Shown one piece after another: positions 16,301 through 24,405 of a stretch of 64,000 nucleotides of DNA. Source of the stretch: XN24 sp047921455 (lineage in GTDB: Bacteria; Pseudomonadota; Gammaproteobacteria; Steroidobacterales; XN24); assembly GCA_047921455.1 (NCBI GenBank), contig JBLRWC010000013.1, positions 1 to 64,000 on the forward strand, written 5' to 3'. Every line of letters starts with the position of its first letter. Position 1 is the first letter of the stretch. The translations under genes were made by a program, and so were the position numbers. The notes under the pieces were generated by a model. That model saw nothing but the letters and a program-made list of their open reading frames with translations. It was not told the DNA's origin and ran no database searches.

Positions 16301-16771
16301 CGGCGGCCGCTCTATTTCGACGTCGGCCGGGTGCACCTTGCGACTCGCAGAATCCTCCTGGAAGCGGTGCGCTCCGTAACGCAGCAACAGTACCGCGATA
16401 GCGAGGATCAGCACGGCGCCGGTCGTCACCAGGATCCGTTCCTCGGAGAGATCTTCCGCGCTGATCAGCTTGCGCGTCATGACCGTGATGGTGATATAGA
16501 GCAGGAATTCGACTGGCAGCTGGTCGGTGCGAAAATAGATGCCGACCATGGCGCCCAGTTCGAGATAGATGAACAGCAACAGGATGTCATGCAAACTGAC
16601 GTTGCGCGCCGCGAGCATTTCCAGGACGAACATCGCCGCCGAATAAAAGATAGCCGCGCCGATGACGAACAGCGCCAGTAACTGGAAGCCCTCGACGAGT
16701 TGATCGCCGACACGTTCGGCCACGTTTTTCGCGCGCGCTTCAGCGACCTCGGTTTTTTTCAGCAATCCCAT
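16283..16771 (-). CDS. psiE: phosphate-starvation-inducible PsiE family protein
   Basis: This 162-residue inner-membrane protein has four hydrophobic segments and the PsiE pattern LHDILLLFIYLELGAMVGIYFRTDQLPVEFLLYITITVMTRKLI. In Escherichia coli, psiE responds to phosphate starvation and carbon status, and its activity is unknown. The start at 16771 has GGAGA eight bases upstream. I looked for a Pho box (paired CTGTCAT-like repeats) in the 75 bp upstream and saw none, so phosphate control is not supported here. A charged C-terminal tail (about 20 residues) is cytoplasmic. The 3' end overlaps the convergent unknown membrane gene. Confidence 0.88.
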   Translation of the reverse strand: MGLLKKTEVAEARAKNVAERVGDQLVEGFQLLALFVIGAAIFYSAAMFVLEMLAARNVSLHDILLLFIYLELGAMVGIYFRTDQLPVEFLLYITITVMTRKLISAEDLSEERILVTTGAVLILAIAVLLLRYGAHRFQEDSASRKVHPADVEIERPPLREKS

Positions 16772-16846
16772 CGCAACGATCTCCAGCCGGTCAAAACATG
16801 GAGGTTAGCGCAAAAACCGTCGCGAGTGGCGCAACGCCGAAACGTG

Positions 16847-18481
16847 TCAGGCGACAGCGCGGCGCAGGTCGGGACCATGCTGGTGGCCTGGCCGCAGCAC
16901 GGTATCCGTGGCAACCGGTTCGGTGTCTGGATGGTCGACATTGAAGTGTGCGCCACGACTTTCATGCCGCATGAGAGCGCAGCGGACTACCAAAGGCGCG
17001 ACGCAGGCCAGGTTGCGCAACTCGAGTAACTGCGGACTTGGCCCGTGATCCGCACACAACTTCTCTACGCGGTGTTGCAGTTGGTCGAGCGTGCTCACGC
17101 CGGCAGCGAGGCCGCGGTCACTGCGGACAATGCCGGCCGCGCCTGATAGTGTGCGCCGGATCGCCGCGGCGAGTTCGAGTGCTTCGCGCCGTGCGGCCGC
17201 TGTCGGGTGGCTTACGACTGCGCGGGGCGGCTCGATGGCGTTGCCCGCGACCGGCGCGTGGCCGCTCGGCACTTCAGCGAGGATGGCCGCGCTGGCCGCT
17301 GCACCAAAAACCAGGCCCTCCAGCAAGGAATTGCTGGCGAGACGATTGCCGCCGTGCAGGCCGGTCCAGGCTGTTTCACCGATGGCGTAAAGTCCGGCCA
17401 GGTCGGTTTCGCCGGCACCGCCGGTCACGATGCCGCCGCAATTGTAGTGGGCGGCCGGTGCTACCGGCATCGGTTCGCGGGTGATGTCGAGGCCGAGTTC
17501 GCGGCACCGCGCCAAGGTGTTCGGAAAGCGGTGCTGCACGAATTCCCGCCCCTTATGGCTGATATCGAGCCAGACGAACTGGAGCTCGCGAGCGTTCATT
17601 TCGTTGTGAATCGCGCGCGCCACCACGTCCCGCGGCGCGAGTTCGCCGCGGGCATCGTACCGGAACATGAAGCGTTCGCCATCGGGTAACAGCAGCCGGC
17701 CGCCCTCGCCACGGACGGCCTCGGTGACCAGCCAACCCTCGGCATCGGGGTGGCGCAGGGCCGTCGGGTGAAACTGCACCATTTCGAGGTTCGCGACCCT
17801 GCAACCGGACCGCCAGGCGAGGGCGATACCGTCGCCGACGGGGCGCGCGGCGTTGGTCGATATTTCATAAGCGCCCGAGGCGCCACCCGTGGCCAGGATC
17901 ACGTGGTTGGCGTGCACGGTCCGCAACAGGCCGCGCGACTCGTCCAGCAAGCGTGCGCCCCCACAGGCCCGGCCGCCCGGAACCGAGTCGTCGGCGCGGA
18001 CCAGCAACTCGAACGCCGTATGTGCCGTCAGCAGGGTGATATGCGCATGCTCCGCCAGCCGTTGGCCGAGTGCGCTCATCACGGCCCGGCCGGTGGCGTC
18101 GGCGGAATGCACGATCCTTCGCCGGCCATGACCGCCTTCACGCGTCAGGTCGAGACTGCCGTTCGTGCGGTCGAAAGCTACGCCGTGGTCGATCAGCCAG
18201 TCAATCGCCGCGGGTGCCCGCTCGACCACGCCGCGAACCGTGGCTTCATGGCACAAGCCGCCGCCGACCGCGACGGTATCCTCGAAGTGCAAGTGGGGCG
18301 AATCGTCGGACCCGATCGCGGCCGCGATGCCGCCGAGCGCCTGTGCGCTGGCTGAGCCGTCCAGCGGCGTCTTCGCCAGCACCACGACCTTGCGGCCGGC
18401 GTCCGCCAGGTGCAACGCCGCGGTGGCGCCGGCAATGCCCGCGCCGATCACCAGGACATCGGTGGTGCGGGGCGTATTCAT
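16847..18481 (-). CDS. nadB: L-aspartate oxidase
   Basis: NadB oxidises L-aspartate to iminoaspartate with FAD, the first step of de novo NAD synthesis. This protein has 544 residues. The FAD-binding Rossmann motif is at the N-terminus (VLVIGAGIAGATAALHL), the fumarate-reductase-like active-site region is RGEGGRLLLPDGERFMFRYD, and the signature CGGIVTGG and ETAWTGLHGGNRLASNSLLE are present. The C-terminal helical domain ends with RHESRGAHFNVDHP, as in the family. The start ATG at 18481 overlaps the stop of nadA (ATGA), so translation of the two is probably coupled and their products act in sequence. Confidence 0.95.
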   Translation of the reverse strand: MNTPRTTDVLVIGAGIAGATAALHLADAGRKVVVLAKTPLDGSASAQALGGIAAAIGSDDSPHLHFEDTVAVGGGLCHEATVRGVVERAPAAIDWLIDHGVAFDRTNGSLDLTREGGHGRRRIVHSADATGRAVMSALGQRLAEHAHITLLTAHTAFELLVRADDSVPGGRACGGARLLDESRGLLRTVHANHVILATGGASGAYEISTNAARPVGDGIALAWRSGCRVANLEMVQFHPTALRHPDAEGWLVTEAVRGEGGRLLLPDGERFMFRYDARGELAPRDVVARAIHNEMNARELQFVWLDISHKGREFVQHRFPNTLARCRELGLDITREPMPVAPAAHYNCGGIVTGGAGETDLAGLYAIGETAWTGLHGGNRLASNSLLEGLVFGAAASAAILAEVPSGHAPVAGNAIEPPRAVVSHPTAAARREALELAAAIRRTLSGAAGIVRSDRGLAAGVSTLDQLQHRVEKLCADHGPSPQLLELRNLACVAPLVVRCALMRHESRGAHFNVDHPDTEPVATDTVLRPGHQHGPDLRRAVA

Positions 18482-19476
18482 GCGACCGCCAGCATTGCCT
18501 CGACAGCCCGGCGCGCTCGCGCCGCGGTGGCGGGATCCACGATGACCTCGTGCTGGCGGGTCTGCAGGCTGCGCAGGATACCGGGCAGTGTGATGCGCTT
18601 CATGTGCGGGCACAGGTTGCACGGACGGATGAATTCCACGCCAGGGTGCTCGACGGCGACGTTGTCGCTCATGGAGCACTCGGTAATCATCACCACGCGC
18701 GCGGGCTGGTGATCGCCGACCCAGTCGATCATGCCTTTCGTGGAGCCGACGAAATCGGCCTCGGCCAGTACATCCGGCGGGCATTCCGGGTGGGCGATGA
18801 CCTGGATGTTCTGCCAGCGCTTGCGGTAGTCACGCAGCTCGGCGCCGGTGAACCGCTCGTGCACCTCGCAGGTGCCGTGCCACAGGATCAGCTCGACATC
18901 GGTCTGGCTTGCCACGTAGCGGCCGAGATAGTTATCGGGCAAAAAAATCGCGCGATCGACGCCGAGCGACTCGACAATTTTCACCGCATTACCGGAAGTA
19001 CAGCAGATATCGGATTCAGCTTTCACGTCGGCGCTGGTGTTCACGTAAGTGACCACCGGGACGCCCGGATAGCGCTCCTTGAGCAGGCGCACATCCGCGC
19101 CGGTGATGGACTCGGCCAGGGAACAGCCGGCGCGCAGGTCCGGGATCAGCACCGTCTTGTCGGGGCTGAGAATCTTCGAGGTTTCCGCCATGAAGTGCAC
19201 GCCGCACTGGACAATGATGTCCGCATCGACCTCTGCGGCCTTGCGCGCGAGCCCGAGCGAGTCGCCGGTGAAGTCGGCGACGCCGTGGAAAATCTCGGGC
19301 GTCTGGTAGTTGTGCACCAGCAAAACCGCATTCATCTCGCGCTTGAGCTTGTTGATCGCGGCGATATACGGCGCGTGCACGCCCCACTCGACTTCCGGAA
19401 TCACGTGCCGGAGAGTCTCGTAGATCGGTCGCGTCTGCCGGGCAACCTCGGGCGTGTAGTGGAGCTGTGGTTCCAT
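18478..19476 (-). CDS. nadA: quinolinate synthase A
   Basis: This 332-residue iron-sulfur enzyme condenses iminoaspartate with dihydroxyacetone phosphate to give quinolinate. The three cluster cysteines expected in the family are visible in RAGCSLAES, SDICCTSGNAV and PCNLCPHMKRI. Other motifs include LVHNYQTPEI, GVHFMAETSKILSP and AHPECPPDV. The start is ATG 19476 with no clear Shine-Dalgarno sequence, because a small palindrome lies only 10 bp upstream. It is the first gene of nadA-nadB. The nearby NrtR-like regulator and the palindrome suggest regulation by NAD-related metabolites. nadC is not in the window. Confidence 0.95.
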   Translation of the reverse strand: MEPQLHYTPEVARQTRPIYETLRHVIPEVEWGVHAPYIAAINKLKREMNAVLLVHNYQTPEIFHGVADFTGDSLGLARKAAEVDADIIVQCGVHFMAETSKILSPDKTVLIPDLRAGCSLAESITGADVRLLKERYPGVPVVTYVNTSADVKAESDICCTSGNAVKIVESLGVDRAIFLPDNYLGRYVASQTDVELILWHGTCEVHERFTGAELRDYRKRWQNIQVIAHPECPPDVLAEADFVGSTKGMIDWVGDHQPARVVMITECSMSDNVAVEHPGVEFIRPCNLCPHMKRITLPGILRSLQTRQHEVIVDPATAARARRAVEAMLAVA

Positions 19477-19485
19477 TAACTTATA

Positions 19486-19496
19486 CTCAAATTGAG
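19486..19496. promoter_or_regulatory. short palindrome just before nadA, possible regulator site
   Basis: CTCAA-A-TTGAG has perfect 5-base arms around one central base. Flanking bases extend the symmetry imperfectly (TACTCAA / TTGAGCA). It lies 10 bp before the nadA start and between nadA and an NrtR-like gene. A binding site for that regulator is possible by position. I do not claim a match to a published NrtR motif. Confidence 0.3.
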
Positions 19497-19510
19497 CAAT
19501 AGTGGGCGGT

Positions 19511-19533
19511 AAAAAAAGCCCTCAGCAAGGGCT
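19511..19533 (-). terminator. Rho-independent terminator after the NrtR-like gene
   Basis: On the minus strand AGCCCT, loop TGCTG, AGGGCT is followed by seven T. The stem has six perfect pairs. It is 43 bp beyond the stop of the NrtR-like gene and before nadA. It should end that transcript and makes nadA-nadB a separate unit with its own promoter. A second weaker hairpin (TATGCT / AGCATA) lies at 19540-19558. Confidence 0.8.
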
Positions 19534-19575
19534 AAGCCTTATGCTACGCCTGAGCATATGAGAATGGAACCCCCC

Positions 19576-20505
19576 CTACAGAGCCCCGACGCCGGGGGCG
19601 CGTCGTTCCCTGAGCACGCCGCGGCGGAAACGAAACAGTTCGGCCGGGCGGCCGCCGGTACGGGTCTGGATACGGCCGGTTTTTTCCACCAGGCCGCCAC
19701 TCTCGACCAGGCGGCGAAAATTCTGCTTGTGCAGGTGGAGTCCGGACAACGCCTCGACCACGCGCTGCAGTTGCGCGAGCGTGAACTGCTCCTCGATCAG
19801 CTCGAACACCAGCGGACGATAACGCAGCTTGCCGCGCAGTCGTGCCAGCCCGGTGGCCAGGATGCGGCGGTGGTCGAAGGCCATCGGCTTGCCGAACAGC
19901 ACGGCGGATTTCGGTGGCTTGCGGCTGCGGTCCGACCAGGTTTCGTGGGTGAGGCCGGCACCGTACAAGAGTTCGTAGCGCTCGAGCACCCGGTAGCCAT
20001 CCCAGCCGGCGCCACCCAGTCCAAAGCAAATCTCGATCCGCTCGCTGCGGCGCTGTCGTTCGCTGGCCGACCTGGCCGTCTCGGTCCAGGCTACCAGGGC
20101 CGTGTTTATCTCCTCCAGTATCGGCGGCCGTTGCGCGCGCCAGTCTTCCCAGGGCAGGAAGTCATAACAACCCATCCAGCGCCCGCCAGCCGCTTCGGCC
20201 GGCAGGTCCTGGGTGAGCGCGAGGTAGGCGATGGACAGCCTGCGCGGCCCACCGGCGCGCTCGCGCGGGTCCCGTCCCTTGTCGGCAAAAGTATAGAGCT
20301 GCTCGACATAGCCCAGGTCACGGCCGGTCTGGCGCCGCACCCAGCCGCGCAGGCCTAGCTCCAGGGTCCGATCCCCCTCGGGGTCAAGTTGTCCGGAGGG
20401 CAGCGCCGGCAACTCCGCCACGTCGTCCACGGTCAATACGCGTGGCGCGTCGTCCCGCACCGAGACGATCACGGCATTCAGTTCGACGGCGATGTCACGG
20501 TTCAT
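19576..20505 (-). CDS. NrtR-like Nudix-related transcriptional regulator
   Basis: This 309-residue protein combines an N-terminal Nudix-like domain (about residues 1-150: AVELNAVIVSVRDD ... LELGLRGWVRRQTGRDLGYVEQLYTF) with a C-terminal winged helix (ALSGLHLHKQNFRRLVESGGLVEKTG, then RTGGRPAELFRF). That architecture is typical of NrtR, which senses NAD-pathway metabolites such as ADP-ribose and controls NAD synthesis genes. The Nudix box glutamates needed for hydrolysis are not apparent, consistent with a sensor. It lies next to nadA-nadB, separated by a terminator. ATG 20505 is preferred over GTG 20520. The regulated gene set is inferred from position. Confidence 0.8.
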   Translation of the reverse strand: MNRDIAVELNAVIVSVRDDAPRVLTVDDVAELPALPSGQLDPEGDRTLELGLRGWVRRQTGRDLGYVEQLYTFADKGRDPRERAGGPRRLSIAYLALTQDLPAEAAGGRWMGCYDFLPWEDWRAQRPPILEEINTALVAWTETARSASERQRRSERIEICFGLGGAGWDGYRVLERYELLYGAGLTHETWSDRSRKPPKSAVLFGKPMAFDHRRILATGLARLRGKLRYRPLVFELIEEQFTLAQLQRVVEALSGLHLHKQNFRRLVESGGLVEKTGRIQTRTGGRPAELFRFRRGVLRERRAPGVGAL

Positions 20506-20516
20506 TTTTGTCCCGA

Positions 20517-21353
20517 TCACTTACTTTTAAGCTCCGCGCCGCAGGCGCGGCAGTGGGCGGCATCTGGCTCGTGACCCTTCAAGCCACAGGATGGGCAACT
20601 CCGCTTGTTCTTGCGGCGCTTGTTCGCCTCGGTGAACTCGGAAAAGTAAATACCCATGGGGACGGCAATGATGCCGTAGCCCGTCACCATCAGCGCGGAA
20701 GCCAGGAACTTGCCGAGTACTGTCTGGGGGATGATGTCGCCGTAACCGACCGTGGTCATGGTGACGATAGCCCAGTACATGCTCATCGGGATGCTGGTGA
20801 ACCCGCCTTCTTCGCCTTCGACAAAGTGCATCAGCGTCGCGAAGATCACCACCAGCGTGACCAGCACGTAGACGAATATCAAGGTCTTGCGCCAGCTGGC
20901 GACAAGGACCTCGAGCAGCATGTTGGCCTCGCCGACATAGCGTTTCATGTGCATGATGCGGAACAGCCGCAGCACACGCAGGATACGGATCACCAGCATG
21001 GGGGCGGCGCCGGTCAGAATCAGGCCAAGGTAAGTCGGCAGGATGGACAGCAAGTCGACGATGCCGAAAAAGCTTTTTGCGTAACCGATGCGGTTGCGCA
21101 CGCAATAAAGCCGGAGCCCGTATTCGACGGTGAACAGGATGGTGAAGACCCATTCCAGCCGATAGAAGGTCACGCCGTATTTTTCATCCAGTTGGTCGAC
21201 CGTGGTCAACAGCACGGCGGCCACGCTCACCAGGATCGCGATGATCAAGGCAAGGTCAAATAGCTGGCCGGGGCGGGTATCCGAACGAAAAATGACGCTG
21301 AACAGGCGTTGTTTGCCGGGCCCTTCGCCGGCCTCATGGTGGGTAGTGGTCAT
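20517..21353 (-). CDS. voltage-gated-type potassium channel with C-terminal zinc ribbon
   Basis: This 278-residue protein has six membrane segments. An S4-like arginine repeat (VIRILRVLRLFRIMHMKRY, about residues 121-139) precedes the pore loop with the selectivity filter TVGYGD at 201-206. The long cytoplasmic tail carries two CxxC pairs (C253/C256 and C268/C271), which look like a zinc ribbon. I chose ATG 21353 because the upstream in-frame extension is arginine-rich shadow coding from another gene. It belongs to the bacterial Kv-like ion-transport family and should conduct K+ across the inner membrane. The channel gene ends 11 bp before the NrtR-like gene starts, so they may be cotranscribed. 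Confidence 0.9.
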   Translation of the reverse strand: MTTTHHEAGEGPGKQRLFSVIFRSDTRPGQLFDLALIIAILVSVAAVLLTTVDQLDEKYGVTFYRLEWVFTILFTVEYGLRLYCVRNRIGYAKSFFGIVDLLSILPTYLGLILTGAAPMLVIRILRVLRLFRIMHMKRYVGEANMLLEVLVASWRKTLIFVYVLVTLVVIFATLMHFVEGEEGGFTSIPMSMYWAIVTMTTVGYGDIIPQTVLGKFLASALMVTGYGIIAVPMGIYFSEFTEANKRRKNKRSCPSCGLKGHEPDAAHCRACGAELKSK

Positions 21354-21404
21354 TGCTGGCTTGCGTCCATGCTGGGTTCCGATGGCACCGGGCTCCGACT
21401 GTCG

Positions 21405-21410
21405 ATTATA
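21405..21410 (-). promoter_or_regulatory. candidate -10 element for the potassium channel gene
   Basis: A perfect TATAAT on the minus strand lies 52 bp before the channel start codon and overlaps the stop codon of the upstream glycosyltransferase. No convincing -35 hexamer is seen 16-18 bp further upstream, so this may be a weak or activator-dependent promoter. Confidence 0.4.
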
Positions 21411-22545
21411 GACGTTCGCCGGGCTGTGTTCGGGCCGACGCGCAGAGTTCGCGGTAGAGCGCCTGGTGCGATGCGACCGCGTGCGCGAGGCTGAACCCGC
21501 CGGCGATGCGCGCGCGGGCGGCCAGGCCCATGGTGCGACACGCCGCCGGGTGCGCGCACAACCAGGCCAGCGCCTCACCGATGGCCCGGGCGCTGCGCCG
21601 CGGCACGATGACGCCTGATTCGCCCTGTACGACCAGCTCCTGTGCGGCGCCTGTGTCGGTCATCAGCGGCGTGACGCCGCAGGCCATGGCCGCCATGATG
21701 GCTTGCGGCACGTCGTCGCCGCGCAGCGCCGCGCGTACCGATACCGCGCAGGCAGCCGTGATTCGCGGGGCATCGATGCGCGGCCCGAGCAGGTGGAAGC
21801 GTTCCCGCAGCGGGCTGCGGGAAATCCGCTCCAGCACCGAACGATTCTCGTGCCCGGCGCCAATCAGGAGGAAATGGGCGCGCGAATCCAGCGGCAGCCA
21901 CTGGGCGGCATCAACGATGTACTCGATGCCCATGCGACCGCGATAGTCTGTCGCCACCGCGATGGCAAAGGCGTCGGCGGGAATGCCGAGGCGCGCCAGG
22001 TCGACGGGCCGCTCGTCGTACCAGTCCAGGTCGTAGCCGGGCCGGATGGTGGTCACGCTGGCCGGACTCCGTCGCCGGGCCAGCGCCATGCGGGCGGCTT
22101 CCGAAGTGCAGATGACGCGGTCGAGGCGTGGGTGCAGCACCGTCAGGCGCGCCATGGGGTTCCAGCGTTGCATGCCGCCCGTGCGGGTCTGCCGGGCGAC
22201 GACCGGCACGGGGGCGTCGCTGAGAGCAGGTAGTACCGCGACGGTGGCGAAGGTGTCGAGCAGGTGGACGAGCCGTAGGTCCTGCGCGCGGCAGTAGCTG
22301 CGGACGTGGTGACGTCCCGCGCGCCCCAGTAGGCCGCGTGGCGGATAGCCGATCACGGTGAGCCTGGCTTGCCCGGCCGCCTGCGCGAAACAGGAATCAG
22401 CGGGGGCGATGATATGGACTTCGATGGCGGCGCGCGCCAGCTCTCGCGCGAGTTCGAGGTCCGGTCGAACGCTGCTCGGTGTACCGGGGCGCGAAGTCAG
22501 CCAGAGGACGCGCAGCGGTTCTCCGGCGGGCTGGGGGGCGATCAT
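21406..22545 (-). CDS. glycosyltransferase, GT-B fold (family 4 type)
   Basis: This 379-residue cytoplasmic protein has the two-domain GT-B layout. The N-terminal half contains LRVLWLTSRPG and LELARELARAAIEVHIIAP. The C-terminal nucleotide-sugar domain contains HFLLIGAGHENRSVLERI, RFHLLGPR and the loop ALRGDDVPQAIMAAMACGVTPLMTDTGAAQELV, with the acidic residue of the EX7E motif replaced or shifted (DDVPQAIMAAMA). GSGIVPRRSARAIGEAL-like text (ESGVIVPRRSARAIGEALAWL) closes the domain. The donor and acceptor sugars cannot be deduced. No other polysaccharide genes are adjacent, so it may act in lipopolysaccharide or exopolysaccharide assembly encoded elsewhere. Confidence 0.82.
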   Translation of the reverse strand: MIAPQPAGEPLRVLWLTSRPGTPSSVRPDLELARELARAAIEVHIIAPADSCFAQAAGQARLTVIGYPPRGLLGRAGRHHVRSYCRAQDLRLVHLLDTFATVAVLPALSDAPVPVVARQTRTGGMQRWNPMARLTVLHPRLDRVICTSEAARMALARRRSPASVTTIRPGYDLDWYDERPVDLARLGIPADAFAIAVATDYRGRMGIEYIVDAAQWLPLDSRAHFLLIGAGHENRSVLERISRSPLRERFHLLGPRIDAPRITAACAVSVRAALRGDDVPQAIMAAMACGVTPLMTDTGAAQELVVQGESGVIVPRRSARAIGEALAWLCAHPAACRTMGLAARARIAGGFSLAHAVASHQALYRELCASARTQPGERL

Positions 22546-22590
22546 GCGTTTATTCTGGCAGAAGCGGCCGCCCGCGGCGGCCCGCGGCCG

Positions 22591-23019
22591 TCATGGCCGG
22601 ATACGGCGCAATTGCTCCAGGTAAGCGGCCTCGTCCGGCAGTGCATTGTTTCGCTGGGCCCGCCACAGGGCTTCGGCCAGGCATTCGGCCATGCGATGCT
22701 CGGCCTCGTGCACGCCAAGGCGGGCGGCCAGCGTGCGGTGCAACGCCGCGATGCCGGCCGGGCGGTCCGTCGCCACCTGCTCGCGTAACGCGAGATGCAG
22801 GCCCATGTGCAAAAAGGGATTGCTCTCGCCGTCTTCCGGTGACCAGTCCTTGTCGAGTGCCGCATCACCCTGGGCCAGCATGGCATGGTACTCGGGGTGT
22901 TGCTCGATCACGTCGGCGACCTGGTGCTCCAGCGGTTCCGCCGGCAGACCTTCGCGCCGTTTGCGCCAGGCCTCGAGGTAGAAGGCCCGCAGGCCGTCGC
23001 GATCATTCGGCAGGAGCAT
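22591..23019 (-). CDS. DUF1841 family protein
   Basis: This 142-residue soluble protein matches the DUF1841 pattern: an opening DRDGLRAFYLEAWRKRREG, then PLEHQVADVIEQHPEYHAML, and the conserved NPFLHMGLHLALREQVATDRPAGI followed by a helical tail (EAEHRMAECLAEALWRAQR). The domain is widespread in beta- and gammaproteobacteria and has no known function. The start ATG at 23019 lies inside the end of nth (overlap of 17 bp), so it is probably cotranslated with it. The histidine and glutamate-rich centre could bind metal, but that is speculation. Confidence 0.85.
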   Translation of the reverse strand: MLLPNDRDGLRAFYLEAWRKRREGLPAEPLEHQVADVIEQHPEYHAMLAQGDAALDKDWSPEDGESNPFLHMGLHLALREQVATDRPAGIAALHRTLAARLGVHEAEHRMAECLAEALWRAQRNNALPDEAAYLEQLRRIRP

Positions 23020-23704
23020 GACGCGAGCGCTTTGCAGTGACGGCGTTCTTGAGCGGGCGCGCCGGCGCGTCGCCAGGCGTCTTGTCCCGGTAGTCGCACA
23101 AGTCGGCGATGACGCAGGTCGGGCAGGCCGGCTTGCGGGCCTTGCAGACATAACGGCCGTGCAGGATCAGCCAGTGGTGGGCATCCGGCAGGAATTCGGC
23201 GGGCGTGACGCGCGCGAGCCGGTCTTCGACCGCGCGCACGCTTTTGCCTGGCGCCAGCCCGGTGCGGTTCGCAACCCGAAAAATATGAGTATCGACGGCA
23301 ATAAGCGGTTCACCAAAGGCGGTATTGAGCACCACGTTCGCAGTTTTGCGGCCGACGCCGGGCAATGCCTCGAGCGCGGCGCGTTCCCGGGGGACTTCGC
23401 CGCCGTGCTGCTCGAGCAGGCGTCTGCATAGCGCAATGACGTTCTTCGCCTTGGTGTTGTACAGGCCGATGGAGCTGATGTACTCCTTCAGACCGTCCTC
23501 GCCGAGCGCCAGGATTGCCGCCGGGGTATTGGCGACCGGGAACAATTTCGCCGTGGCGCGGTTGACGCCCTTGTCGGTGGCTTGCGCCGACAGCACCACC
23601 GCGACCAGCAACTCGAAGGGGCTGCGGTAATTTAGCTCGGTGGTCGGTGCAGGGTTGGCCGCCCGCAGGCGGGCATACAGCTCGTATCGCTTCGCCTTGT
23701 TCAC
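23003..23704 (-). CDS. nth: endonuclease III
   Basis: Nth is a DNA glycosylase / AP lyase that removes oxidised pyrimidines. The 233-residue protein contains the helix-hairpin-helix with catalytic lysine (LPGVGRKTANVVLNTAF), the catalytic aspartate (VDTHIFRV) and the [4Fe-4S] ligands in C-x6-C-x2-C-x5-C spacing (CKARKPACPTCVIADLC). An extra basic tail of about 20 residues follows the cluster. It stands 14 bp after rnfE, the same gene order as rsxABCDGE-nth in Escherichia coli. Cotranscription with the Rnf operon is likely. Confidence 0.96.
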   Translation of the reverse strand: MNKAKRYELYARLRAANPAPTTELNYRSPFELLVAVVLSAQATDKGVNRATAKLFPVANTPAAILALGEDGLKEYISSIGLYNTKAKNVIALCRRLLEQHGGEVPRERAALEALPGVGRKTANVVLNTAFGEPLIAVDTHIFRVANRTGLAPGKSVRAVEDRLARVTPAEFLPDAHHWLILHGRYVCKARKPACPTCVIADLCDYRDKTPGDAPARPLKNAVTAKRSRHAPAE

Positions 23705-23718
23705 GCGGTCATCCGCCT

Positions 23719-24405
23719 TCAGGCCGGTTCGCCGGCCGCTGCATCGGGCGCCGCCGGCGCCGGTGTCGGCCGGCGCTGCAAGCGCGCATCGACGAGATTT
23801 TTTGCCGCGACCATCAGGCCGAGCCCGAGGAAGGCGCCGGGCGGCAGCAGCGCGAGCAGGAAACCGCCGTCCACCAGCTGGAGTTCCAGGCCACGGGCGC
23901 CTTCGCCGAACATCATGTGCGCGCCGGCGAACAAGGTGCCCTGGCCGATCAGTTCACGGGCCGCGCCCAGCGTGACCAGCACCCCGGTGAACCCCATCCC
24001 CATGGCCAGGCCATCCAGCGCGGCGAGCGACGGCGGCTGGCGCGAGGCAAAGGCTTCCGCACGGCCGATGATCGCGCAGTTGGTGACGATCAACGGGATA
24101 AATATTCCCAGCACGCGGAACAGTTCGTGAAACCAGGCGTTCATGATGAGTTCCACCGCGGTCACGAAAGAGGCGATGACCAGCACGAACACCGGGATGC
24201 GGATTTCCGGCCGGACGAATTCCCGAATCATGGAGACGGTGATATTCGAGGCGAGCAGCACCAGCGTCGTGGCGATACCCAGGCCGAGCCCATTGACGAG
24301 ACTGGTGCTCACCGCCAGTAGCGGGCACAGCCCGAGCAGTTGCACCAGGCCGGCGTTATTGGTCCACAAGCCGGTTCGCAGGACTTCAGCGGCGCGCACG
24401 CTCAT
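23719..24405 (-). CDS. rnfE: Rnf electron transport complex subunit E
   Basis: RnfE is an integral subunit of the Rnf/Rsx complex, which couples electron flow between ferredoxin and NADH to ion translocation. This one has 228 residues and six spans. It shows the RnfE signatures LWTNNAGLVQLLGLCPLLAVSTS, the cysteine-bearing LIVTNCAIIGRAEAFAS, and ELIGQGTLFAG. Cysteines in spans I and IV (GLCPLLA and VTNCAII) match those that hold the membrane iron-sulfur centre shared with RnfA. An alanine/proline-rich tail ends the protein. Its start overlaps the stop of rnfG (ATGA). Confidence 0.94.
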   Translation of the reverse strand: MSVRAAEVLRTGLWTNNAGLVQLLGLCPLLAVSTSLVNGLGLGIATTLVLLASNITVSMIREFVRPEIRIPVFVLVIASFVTAVELIMNAWFHELFRVLGIFIPLIVTNCAIIGRAEAFASRQPPSLAALDGLAMGMGFTGVLVTLGAARELIGQGTLFAGAHMMFGEGARGLELQLVDGGFLLALLPPGAFLGLGLMVAAKNLVDARLQRRPTPAPAAPDAAAGEPA

